A stretch of 5,840 nt of DNA, from NCBI GenBank assembly GCA_002401525.1, contig NVTH01000007.1, positions 14,609 to 20,448 of the forward strand, in the 5' to 3' direction. Shown piece after piece: positions 1-5,684 of the stretch; positions within the stretch are counted from its first letter, which is position 1, and every line of letters begins with the position of its first letter. The stretch comes from Moraxellaceae bacterium. GTDB taxonomy: Bacteria > Pseudomonadota > Gammaproteobacteria > Pseudomonadales > UBA3067. The notes under the pieces are model-generated. The model did no database searches and was not told the DNA's origin. It was given only the letters and a program-made list of their open reading frames with translations. Both the position numbers and the translations under genes were made by a program.

Positions 1-1214
1 TTTACCAGCAAACCCCGTCCAATCAAAACCATAATCAAAACAATGCTAAACTCGATCCCACCGACATCGCCACAGCATCAAACCGAATAAAACAATCAAC
101 CCCGTTTGAAACAATCTCCACCGAGAGCAGCGCTTATTCTCCTCGATCCACACTGCTTAAAACCACCTGGCTACCCATTTTCAGTTACCATTCAGAACAA
201 GGAACACAGCTCGGCGCAAGCTTCAGCGGCAGCGACCCATTGCGGTTCCACAAATACCAATTGGGCGGCTTTTTAGACACGTTTGCAAATGAGCCCAGCG
301 GCTTTTTAAATTACCAATACAATGACCGTGTTTTTGTGGCGCTGGATCGAAGCCATCGTTTTTACGTCGATTCATCCGACTCTTTAGCCGCTCAAGAAAC
401 CAAAGATTCGGTGGAATTCTTTTATCATAATCCTTGGCTCAAACGAGCCCGGCAATGGCACCTTTTAACGGGCTTCGCGATTGAAAACCACCGTTTTAAA
501 AATATCAATTTACCTTTTTCAATCCTCTCCTCTACTCGAGACTTCGTGCTAGGCACCGCGTTGTTTTTTAATAACAGTCAACACTATGTTTACAACATCA
601 GTCGTACTGAAGGCAGGCAAATATACGCCGCGCTCGAATGGACTCAAGAATCAAATTCAAAATACAGCGGCGCATCTGCCATCGTGGACTGGCGGGAATA
701 TTTACCTCTCGGTCAACGGCATGTCATTGCTCTCCGACAAGTGCTCGCAGCCACTGAAGAAGGCGCCCTTCCATTTGAGCTCGGCGACACCTTCGGCGAC
801 AATTACCAATCTTTTCGCAATGTATTTAACCGTCGAGAATTTTCCTTAAGGGGCTATGAAAATAATAACGTTGGATTACAGGGTAAATATTTATCACTCA
901 GCAGTATCGAGTGGCGATTGCCTTTATTTAACGTAGAACGCACGCTGATGATCCCCCCGCTAGGCTTGGGGCAAGTACACGGTTCTCTATTTATTGATTC
1001 AGGAAATGCCTGGAACGGCTCAACATTAAACGCCGAATCAAATTCAAATTCGAGCCCTTCGATCAGCGACTGGCACAGCAGTGTCGGCGCAGAACTGATC
1101 CTCCACCCAAAATTATTTTACCGAATTGATCTTATAGGACGTCTCGGTGCAGTCCGCGCCCTAGACGATTTAGGAGAAGATACGCTGTACGCCAGCTTAG
1201 GGCTTTCGTTCTAG
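1..1214 (+). CDS. Outer-membrane protein with C-terminal Omp85/D15-like beta-barrel (5' partial)
   Basis: The reading frame is open from base 3 (no stop before TAG at 1212-1214), so the gene runs off the left edge and 403 codons are visible; the TTG at 240 is an internal leucine codon, not a start. The first 44 or so visible residues are a polar linker rich in Asn, Gln, Ser and Thr. Next comes YSPRSTLLKTTWLP (residues 45-58) and GSDPLRFHKY (76-85), a segment I associate with proteins carrying TolB-like PD40 propellers in front of a barrel. The rest alternates aromatic and polar residues like beta-strands. Omp85-superfamily marks are FSLRGY (RGY at 283-285; bases 849-857) and LFIDSGNAW (about 329-337), and the chain ends in LGLSF, with the terminal Phe expected for BAM-dependent insertion. 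The barrel assignment is well supported. A PD40-type N-terminus is inference, because it lies outside the window. Substrate and role are unknown. It converges on the kinase gene. Confidence 0.8.
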   Translation, partial: YQQTPSNQNHNQNNAKLDPTDIATASNRIKQSTPFETISTESSAYSPRSTLLKTTWLPIFSYHSEQGTQLGASFSGSDPLRFHKYQLGGFLDTFANEPSGFLNYQYNDRVFVALDRSHRFYVDSSDSLAAQETKDSVEFFYHNPWLKRARQWHLLTGFAIENHRFKNINLPFSILSSTRDFVLGTALFFNNSQHYVYNISRTEGRQIYAALEWTQESNSKYSGASAIVDWREYLPLGQRHVIALRQVLAATEEGALPFELGDTFGDNYQSFRNVFNRREFSLRGYENNNVGLQGKYLSLSSIEWRLPLFNVERTLMIPPLGLGQVHGSLFIDSGNAWNGSTLNAESNSNSSPSISDWHSSVGAELILHPKLFYRIDLIGRLGAVRALDDLGEDTLYASLGLSF

Positions 1215-1234
1215 AACCAGTGCGCACCTAATCG

Positions 1235-2641
1235 TTATCTTTTCACAGGAATCCAAACACTAAACTTTGCCCCCCCCAATGAGCTTTCTTCAATGGTCAT
1301 TTGCCCATCGTATTCGTATAAAATATTCCGCACCACAGACAAACCAATGCCCTGGCCCTGCTCCATAGTATCCAAACGTGCGCCTCGTTCGAGAATATTA
1401 TTACGTTGATTGGCAGGAATACCCGGCCCATCATCAGCCACTGTAATCAATAGATGGGACCCTAACTTATTTTCCACTTTGCTGGCAGATAAAATAACGT
1501 GATGATTTGCATACTTAAAAGCATTATCAATTAAATTCCCGGCCAATTCTAAAAAATCGTTTTCATCCCCATAAAAACACAAATTTGGCGCTATCTCGGT
1601 GTCAAACTCAATATCCTTATCTTGATAAATCTTTTCGATTGCAGAGAGTATTTGTTGCAAGCCTACATTCACCGAAATCTCTTTGCGATTCAGAGAGTCG
1701 TTCGCCAATACGGCTCGTTTAAGTTGGTAGGATATAAGATCATCCATCCGAGCCACCTGCGCAGAAATCAACAGCCGATTATTATTCTCAAAATTATTAG
1801 TTAAGGAATTTTCTTTTTCATCTTGAGCCAAGTTTTTCAATACTGACAAGGGGGTCTTTAAGCTATGGGCTAAGTCAGCCATGGTCTTTCGATAACGGTC
1901 CCGCTGCCGTAATTCACTTTCAATCAAACGGTTTAGATTTTCGGTAATATCTAACAATTCACGCGGATAATTCCCTGTCAGCCGACTGGCTCGGCCTGAT
2001 TTTATCTCCTCCAAATCCTCGGCTAAACGTTTAAACGGCCACAACCCCCACCTCAAGATGATAGCCTCTAACAATAAAACAATGATTCCGAGAACGCTTA
2101 AAACCACCACCAACTGAAACCGATAACGGCCTAACCCTTCGTAGGCAGTATCAAGATTTTCTACCACAGACACGGTATAACGTTGCTCCTCGCCATCCTC
2201 GCCAGCCCAGATAACACCATAGTTAGAAACTAAATAGGAATCACCACTGCTTAACGTAGCAGTGCCGAACACCCAGTTTCCCGGTGCAGCAAGATCGCCG
2301 TAGTAAAGCTCGGAATTTTGCACCGAAAGGGATTGCCAAACAACCTCCCCGCTGCCGGACAATACAGCCATGTATAGCTCAGAACCGGGTCGATTAAAGC
2401 GTTCCGACCGCAGGTAACTCGGAACGTGAAGCGTGCCATCCACTAATTCAGTGACTGTTAGTAAATTATAGGTGTGAAGTTTTAACCGTTCACGAGCAGC
2501 ATTTTTTACACTGATAGAGAACGCTTGATCGAGCACAACGCCGGTGAGACCAAAGAAAAACAGAAACACCAATCCCGAAGTCAGCAACAAACGTGCGCGT
2601 AAGCTGTAGCTCATAGAAGAGAAAGCACGGCGTTGCTGCAT
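1235..2641 (-). CDS. phoQ-like: PhoQ-like sensor histidine kinase
   Basis: Inner-membrane sensor kinase that should autophosphorylate and pass phosphate to the regulator encoded just upstream. Numbering from a possible GTG at 2644 (469 codons): TM1 about 18-38, periplasmic sensor about 40-175, TM2 about 178-196, HAMP about 197-250, H-box DLAHSLKTPLSVLKNL with phospho-acceptor His260, N-box ELAGNLIDNAFKYA (Asn374), G1 DDGPGIP (404-410) and G2 GQGIGLS (430-436). The form HSLKTPL, and ERGARLDTMEQGQGIGLSV near the end, closely resemble PhoQ rather than EnvZ or CpxA. Length is near that of E. coli PhoQ (486). I chose the ATG at 2641 over the GTG at 2644 because AAGG (2647-2644) overlaps the GTG; even for the ATG the spacing is short. 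An ATG at 2614 (MSYSLRARLL) matches typical family N-termini but has no ribosome binding site. Third gene of the operon, 28-31 bases after the regulator stop. The sensed signal is not shown by the sequence. Confidence 0.93.
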   Translation of the reverse strand: MQQRRAFSSMSYSLRARLLLTSGLVFLFFFGLTGVVLDQAFSISVKNAARERLKLHTYNLLTVTELVDGTLHVPSYLRSERFNRPGSELYMAVLSGSGEVVWQSLSVQNSELYYGDLAAPGNWVFGTATLSSGDSYLVSNYGVIWAGEDGEEQRYTVSVVENLDTAYEGLGRYRFQLVVVLSVLGIIVLLLEAIILRWGLWPFKRLAEDLEEIKSGRASRLTGNYPRELLDITENLNRLIESELRQRDRYRKTMADLAHSLKTPLSVLKNLAQDEKENSLTNNFENNNRLLISAQVARMDDLISYQLKRAVLANDSLNRKEISVNVGLQQILSAIEKIYQDKDIEFDTEIAPNLCFYGDENDFLELAGNLIDNAFKYANHHVILSASKVENKLGSHLLITVADDGPGIPANQRNNILERGARLDTMEQGQGIGLSVVRNILYEYDGQMTIEESSLGGAKFSVWIPVKR

Positions 2642-2672
2642 CACCTTAACGCAGTATCAAAAAGGCAAACAA

Positions 2673-3359
2673 TCATACAGCTCGAAGACCATCCGTATTG
2701 AGTTTATAGCCTCGACCACGGAGCGTTTCAATCGGTTTCATGGTGCCCTGAGGATCAATTTTTTTACGTAATCGCGCGATAAACACTTCAATGACATTGC
2801 TGTCTCGATCGTAATCCTGATCATAGAGGTAATCGATTAGAGTGGACTTCGACACTACATCCTTAGGGTGCAACATCAAGTATTCCATTATTTTATATTC
2901 AAATGCAGTGAGCTCTAGCACCGCATCCCGATGTTTCACTACCTGGGATTTAGTATCAAGACAAAACTCACCAATTTCTAACATGGAAGAGGAATACCCA
3001 GCCGAACGTCTCAACAAAGCGTGAATTCGCGCTAGCAATTCCTCCATTTGAAAGGGTTTTGTCAAATAGTCATCCGCCCCTAAATTGAGGGCTTCCACTT
3101 TCGTTTTCCAATCATCCCGTGCAGTCAGCACTAAAATTGGAAACTCTTGTTTTAATTTTCGAAACTGCGAAATTAAATCAATACCAGAAATTTTTGGCAG
3201 TCCTAGATCAATCACCACCAGGTCGAATCGATATTCCTTACCAATGTACAATCCTTGTTCGCCGTCATGGGCCACTTCGACCCGAAAACCCTCGCTTAAA
3301 AGCGTCGATGACAACTGGTCCGCTAAACTAACTTCATCCTCAATAACCAATAACCTCAT
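2673..3359 (-). CDS. phoP-like: PhoP-like OmpR-family response regulator
   Basis: Cytoplasmic DNA-binding regulator of 228 residues, the usual length for OmpR/PhoP proteins. The receiver domain (about 1-115) has the acidic pair Glu7/Asp8, phospho-acceptor Asp51 in VVIDLGLP, Thr79 in LVLTA and Lys101 in LTKPF. The stretch RDDWKTKVEALNLGADDYLTKPF follows the PhoP pattern, with Trp84 and the KVE that follows. The C-terminal winged helix (about 128-222) contains LTAFEYKIMEYLM, the recognition-helix region DRDSNVIEVFIARLRKKI, and the wing RGRGYKL. The subfamily call to PhoP is firm. The start ATG overlaps the TGA of the PepSY gene as ATGA, and a good ribosome binding site GGAGAG (3373-3368) lies 8 bases before it, inside the PepSY coding region. 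This implies translational coupling and co-transcription. No clear PhoP box (two GTTTA half-sites 11 bases apart) was found in front of the operon, so autoregulation is not shown. Confidence 0.95.
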   Translation of the reverse strand: MRLLVIEDEVSLADQLSSTLLSEGFRVEVAHDGEQGLYIGKEYRFDLVVIDLGLPKISGIDLISQFRKLKQEFPILVLTARDDWKTKVEALNLGADDYLTKPFQMEELLARIHALLRRSAGYSSSMLEIGEFCLDTKSQVVKHRDAVLELTAFEYKIMEYLMLHPKDVVSKSTLIDYLYDQDYDRDSNVIEVFIARLRKKIDPQGTMKPIETLRGRGYKLNTDGLRAV

Positions 3360-3979
3360 CGATAATTCTCTCCATTAGTCTCTATAAAATCGTCGTCCTC
3401 ACGATTGATCGCAATGACATCAGTAGATCCGCCTTCCAGGCCCGCTGACTCTACACGTTCCATTGTTTGATTATCTTTCTCGCTTTCTTCACTATCCACC
3501 GAGACGGTGTGCACCTTTCCTGAGTGCAGTAATATTTTTATTCTATATTTGACCGTTTCTAGATCGAGACGTTTAACACTTAAAATGACCCCGTCATAAT
3601 TCCTCTTCACTTTCGCAACCGCTTTGTCGAATTCATCTCGATTGACTCGACCTAAAATCCCCTTGGCTGATTCGTTTCGTTTTGAATCAACGGCTCCTGA
3701 TTCGGCAGGGTATTTGGAGGACGGCTGAACTTTCGCGGATTGCTTTTGTACCCACTGTTCAGCCAGTTCAACGTAGCCTTCAAGCCACTCTCGAGTAGGA
3801 GTGATTTTTTCCTCTACCCAAGACACTAAGGCTTCATTTTTCTGCTCGAGAGTTTCTCGCGCTTGAACGGAATTCTCCTCAAATGCCATAGAAAGAAATA
3901 CAACAAACAAAACACCAATCGCTTTGAAAGTAAAAATTTCGGGGTTATTGTTCGCTGTCTTCATTTCGTTCCAACTCAT
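3356..3979 (-). CDS. Exported PepSY-domain protein, first gene of the phoPQ-like operon
   Basis: A 207-residue protein with a Sec-type signal: polar N-terminus with Lys7 and Lys19, hydrophobic core about 18-32, and probable cleavage after VQA (residue 40). The mature part begins with a charged helical, possibly coiled-coil stretch rich in Glu, Gln, Lys and Trp (about 42-84), then a Ser/Pro linker (85-108). A PepSY-like domain follows at about 112-162: an Asp/Lys-rich helix, then YDGVILSVKRLDLETVKYRI and LLHSGKVHTVSVD, which gives the typical G-x-(I/V)-L-x-V-x-(R/K) and Y-x-(I/V)-K strands. The tail (163-207) is strongly acidic. PepSY proteins are commonly encoded beside PhoP/PhoQ-type systems and may modulate the kinase in the periplasm; here that is inference from context. 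Two starts are plausible: ATG 3979 (GGTG about 7 bases before) and ATG 3964 (MKTANNN; GGAA 4 bases before). Both keep the signal peptide. Confidence 0.8.
   Translation of the reverse strand: MSWNEMKTANNNPEIFTFKAIGVLFVVFLSMAFEENSVQARETLEQKNEALVSWVEEKITPTREWLEGYVELAEQWVQKQSAKVQPSSKYPAESGAVDSKRNESAKGILGRVNRDEFDKAVAKVKRNYDGVILSVKRLDLETVKYRIKILLHSGKVHTVSVDSEESEKDNQTMERVESAGLEGGSTDVIAINREDDDFIETNGENYR
3368..3373 (-). promoter_or_regulatory. Ribosome binding site of the PhoP-like gene
   Basis: The minus strand reads GGAGAG, 8 bases before the ATG at 3359 and inside the last codons of the PepSY gene. It supports this start over later ones, and with the ATGA overlap it points to coupled translation of the two proteins. 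Confidence 0.65.
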
Positions 3980-4080
3980 GCCTATACACCAAATACTGCT
4001 CGTTTCGTCTACCCATCATCCCGCCGCCCAACTCACCCCATACAGGCCAACCCATACAGACGCAGAGGATCTAAACAATC

Positions 4081-4109
4081 AAGGTTCATAATACAAACGC
4101 TTTTTAACC
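4081..4109 (-). promoter_or_regulatory. Possible promoter of the PepSY-phoP-phoQ operon
   Basis: The minus strand has TATTAT (4093-4088), five of six matches to the -10 consensus, and no good -35 hexamer 16-18 bases upstream. A GGTTAAAAA element (4109-4101) ends 7 bases before the -10, where an activator such as an OmpR-family regulator often binds. Transcription would begin near 4081, giving a leader of about 100 bases. The call rests on sequence match only. Confidence 0.3.
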
Positions 4110-4391
4110 CGAGAAACTTTAACGACAAGAAAGAATTTCAAGCCATTTGCAGCGGGTTTATTTTAACCTAGAAATCTCAGTTAAGTACTAAAAAAAGGGC
4201 CATGAGATTAGCGCAATGAATGCTTTAAAATCTTCTCTGTGCGTCAACAGCTTACCCAGACCTCTATCATTCAAGCAAAATTGGCTAAACGATTTAAGTC
4301 ATTGATAACAGATAGAATAACTTCAATTTCAGAAATTGCCCAGATTAATACTGCTACAGACTCTTTTTCCCATTGAGAGCGTCACACATTA

Positions 4392-4406
4392 GGTTAATTT
4401 TTAACC
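4392..4406. repeat. Short palindrome GGTTAA-TTT-TTAACC
   Basis: Perfect 6-bp inverted repeat with a 3-base spacer. The minus-strand half GGTTAAAA recurs at 4168-4161 (within GGTTAAAATAAACC, an imperfect palindrome) and 4109-4101. It may be an operator, or a chance product of AT-rich DNA. Confidence 0.3.
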
Positions 4407-4470
4407 AGGATACCCCAAATCAAATTAACATGGCCTGAATTTCGAGCGCCAGGAATCTAGCGCCCATATC

Positions 4471-4496
4471 AAAACGGGCCCCTATGGGCCCGTTTT
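4471..4496 (-). terminator. Rho-independent terminator after the NlpI-like gene
   Basis: Perfect 11-bp inverted repeat: AAAACGGGCCC, a 4-base loop (CTAT on +), then GGGCCCGTTTT. On the minus strand it starts about 50 bases after the TPR gene stop, and the GC-rich stem is followed by TTTT. The sequence is symmetric, so it could also stop transcription from the left, but no rightward gene ends here. It separates the TPR gene from the phoPQ-like operon, which therefore needs its own promoter. Confidence 0.9.
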
Positions 4497-4546
4497 GTCA
4501 AATGTGTATTCTAACGCGCCCGTAAGCGGCCAGACCTTCCCCAGCG

Positions 4547-5395
4547 TTAAATCTTCTTTAGTTCTTCCCGCGCATATTGGTACTCCAAATACCGTTTGGC
4601 ATCGGTGTCTACTGCTTTAACAAAGAACTGTTTAGCCAAATCCACTTTGCCATTTAATAGGTAATGCTGGCCAATATAAAAATAAGCTTCGCAAAATTGA
4701 CCACGACTGGTCTCATTGAACTCAGTAGGAAGTGAGTCTAATACTTGATTCACCGACCCCTCCGCTAAATACAATCGAATAATGCTCCCCGGCCATTGTT
4801 CCAAATCAACATTGGACGAATAATTTTTAAGTGCACCTTCGCCTTTACCCGTTAATACTTCGCTGGCTAAAAAGTGCCATATCATTCGATAAGGATCTGC
4901 ATAATGAACTCTTAAATAAGTTTCGTAATCTTCAATGGCCTTTTGATAGTGCCCAATTGAAAAGTACAAATTGCCGCGGGATTTATAGGGAAGAAAATCA
5001 CCTGGGTCTAACTCTATCGCAGTTTGCAAATCCTCGAGCGCGGCGTCATAACGGCCTAATCGTTCCAATACAATCGCTCGAGCACCGTATAATGCAGGGT
5101 AGGAAGGCTCAATAAAAATGCCTTTATTAAAATCATCAAGCGAGCGTTGTAATTTATAATCTTCGCTATAGGCAGTCCCCCGCAACCGATAGGCTTCCGC
5201 CAATTGAGAAGAGGACAGCTGACCACCACCAATCAATATTGAGTAATAATCAATGTAACTAATATTTCCTACGTCAATGGGAGCCTCATAACCTTGATGG
5301 GTGAAAGCGCGCAGATCCATTGCAAACAACAGCATCAAACAAGCAAAAAGCATTAAACAAGAAAAATTCGACACACTTTTACAGCGACTGATCAT
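4547..5395 (-). CDS. nlpI-like: NlpI-like exported TPR protein
   Basis: A 282-residue protein with a signal sequence: MISRCK, a hydrophobic core about 12-26, and probable cleavage after DLRA (residue 30). Tandem TPR units follow at about 64-97, 98-131 (ALYGARAIVLERLGRYDAAL) and 132-165 (KSRGNLYFSIGHYQKAIEDY); after a less regular helical stretch another repeat sits at about 231-264. Order and wording follow E. coli NlpI (294 residues): DPYRMIWHFLASE matches its DPFRSLWLYLAEQ, and the end CEAYFYIGQHYLLNGKVDLA with YLEYQYAREEL matches its TNFYLGKYYLSLGDLDSA and FVEHRYALLEL. NlpI is an envelope adaptor that works with the protease Prc and with peptidoglycan hydrolases; the same role here is inferred. 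An in-frame TAA directly precedes the ATG, which fixes this as the first possible ATG. Its own ribosome binding site is weak (GGAA, 8 bases away) and overlaps a small upstream frame. The pnp gene, the usual neighbour in enterobacteria, is not visible. Confidence 0.8.
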   Translation of the reverse strand: MISRCKSVSNFSCLMLFACLMLLFAMDLRAFTHQGYEAPIDVGNISYIDYYSILIGGGQLSSSQLAEAYRLRGTAYSEDYKLQRSLDDFNKGIFIEPSYPALYGARAIVLERLGRYDAALEDLQTAIELDPGDFLPYKSRGNLYFSIGHYQKAIEDYETYLRVHYADPYRMIWHFLASEVLTGKGEGALKNYSSNVDLEQWPGSIIRLYLAEGSVNQVLDSLPTEFNETSRGQFCEAYFYIGQHYLLNGKVDLAKQFFVKAVDTDAKRYLEYQYAREELKKI

Positions 5396-5435
5396 TTATT
5401 ATGTTCCACTCAAAAAGATCAAACCAAAGCGTCAT
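5379..5435 (-). CDS. Possible small upstream ORF overlapping the NlpI-like gene start
   Basis: An 18-codon frame reads MTLWFDLFEWNIINDQSL and stops at TAA (5381-5379), overlapping the TPR gene start by 17 bases in a different frame. It has the best ribosome binding site in this part of the window: GGAGG (5445-5441) 5 bases before the ATG. It could be a leader peptide that couples translation into the TPR gene, whose own site is weak. The same frame stays open upstream as far as a TAG at 5618-5616 (78 sense codons), with TTG at 5525 and GTG at 5483 as other possible starts, so this may be the tail of a longer small protein or a decayed gene. I know of no named family for the 18-residue form. 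Confidence 0.35.
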   Translation of the reverse strand: MTLWFDLFEWNIINDQSL

Positions 5436-5440
5436 TTTAT

Positions 5441-5445
5441 CCTCC
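5441..5445 (-). promoter_or_regulatory. Strong ribosome binding site of the small upstream ORF
   Basis: The minus strand reads GGAGGATAAAATG: a full GGAGG core with 5-base spacing. It does not serve the TPR start directly, which is 45 bases further downstream and out of frame, and this is what makes the small frame credible. Confidence 0.5.
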
Positions 5446-5556
5446 GAAATAGGGTCGTAAACATCGTGCAAAACATCACGCACAGAGTCGCCTAAGCGCA
5501 AATTGCGGATCGTTTTAACAGTCAATTTAGGTATATAAAATAAAGGCCAAAAATAG

Positions 5557-5574
5557 GCCCAATTATGTCTGGGC
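5557..5574 (-). terminator. Weak terminator-like hairpin
   Basis: On the minus strand GCCCA (5574-5570) pairs with TGGGC (5561-5557) across an 8-base loop, followed by CTATTTTT. It could end transcription of the gene stopping at 5685, but the stem is only 5 bp. If the TATAAT promoter is used, the hairpin would instead lie at the very start of that transcript. Confidence 0.25.
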
Positions 5575-5586
5575 GTTATTATAACG
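5574..5586. repeat. Perfect palindrome CGTTATTATAACG over the -10 box
   Basis: Six-base arms (CGTTAT and ATAACG) around a central T, enclosing the TATAAT box. It may be a regulator site, or it may arise because TATAAT itself is nearly palindromic. Confidence 0.35.
5578..5583 (-). promoter_or_regulatory. Probable -10 box for the NlpI-like gene
   Basis: The minus strand holds an exact TATAAT. No -35 hexamer is seen at 16-18 bases; that position is filled by a palindrome centred near 5604, which suggests activator dependence or repression. Transcription would start near 5571, about 175 bases before the TPR start codon. Confidence 0.45.
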
Positions 5587-5590
5587 TCGC

Positions 5591-5617
5591 AGCCATAATC
5601 AGCGCTGATACTTGGCT
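5591..5617. repeat. Two-tier inverted repeat beside the -10 box
   Basis: A perfect 12-bp palindrome ATCAGCGCTGAT (5598-5609) is flanked by AGCCA (5591-5595) and TGGCT (5613-5617), which are complementary and almost symmetric about the same centre. No T-run follows, so it does not look like a terminator. Its position at the -35 region of the TATAAT box suggests an operator for a dimeric regulator. Confidence 0.45.
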
Positions 5618-5661
5618 ATCATTTACATTACGAATCTAAAGGAAGGGATTAAAACAACGTC

Positions 5662-5677
5662 CTCGATTTCAATCGAG
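5662..5677 (-). terminator. Small hairpin just after the right-edge gene
   Basis: CTCGAT, TTCA, ATCGAG form a 6-bp stem with a 4-base loop, 7 bases after the stop of the right-edge gene. The minus-strand sequence that follows (GACGTTGTTTT) is only partly T-rich, so termination there is uncertain. Confidence 0.35.
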
Positions 5678-5684
5678 ATTTATT

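Larger units (their letters stand above)
3980..4470. other. Long intergenic region without a convincing gene
   Basis: Nearly 500 bases lie between the PepSY start and the terminator hairpin. The frames I read on both strands are short, and those beginning with ATG lack a ribosome binding site (for example a 29-codon frame on + starting at 4216). The stretch is AT-rich and holds the possible operon promoter, a run of seven A (T on the minus strand) near 4191-4197 without a hairpin, and three GGTTAAAA elements. I found no tRNA, attachment site or riboswitch pattern that I recognise. Confidence 0.5.

Noticed and set aside
240..248. TTG at 240 as the start of a 324-residue protein
   Set aside because: The frame is open without a stop to the left edge, and the extra 79 codons contain family-like sequence (YSPRSTLLKTTWLP), so this is an internal codon.
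4072..4077. TGTTTA on the minus strand as a PhoP box
   Set aside because: No second half-site lies 11 bases away, and it is downstream of the only plausible -10 box.
4191..4197. T-run on the minus strand as a terminator
   Set aside because: No stable hairpin precedes it, and no gene ends nearby in that direction.
4216..4305. A 29-codon frame on the + strand
   Set aside because: No ribosome binding site, no recognisable protein features and AT-rich composition; most likely chance.
5301..5495. A 64-codon frame on the + strand over the TPR gene start
   Set aside because: It is antisense to the signal-peptide region, has a Lys/Ile-rich chance-like composition and no ribosome binding site.
5497..5507. 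Palindrome CGCAAATTGCG
   Set aside because: A single short palindrome inside the possible small open frame and away from the likely promoter; too weak to call as a site.
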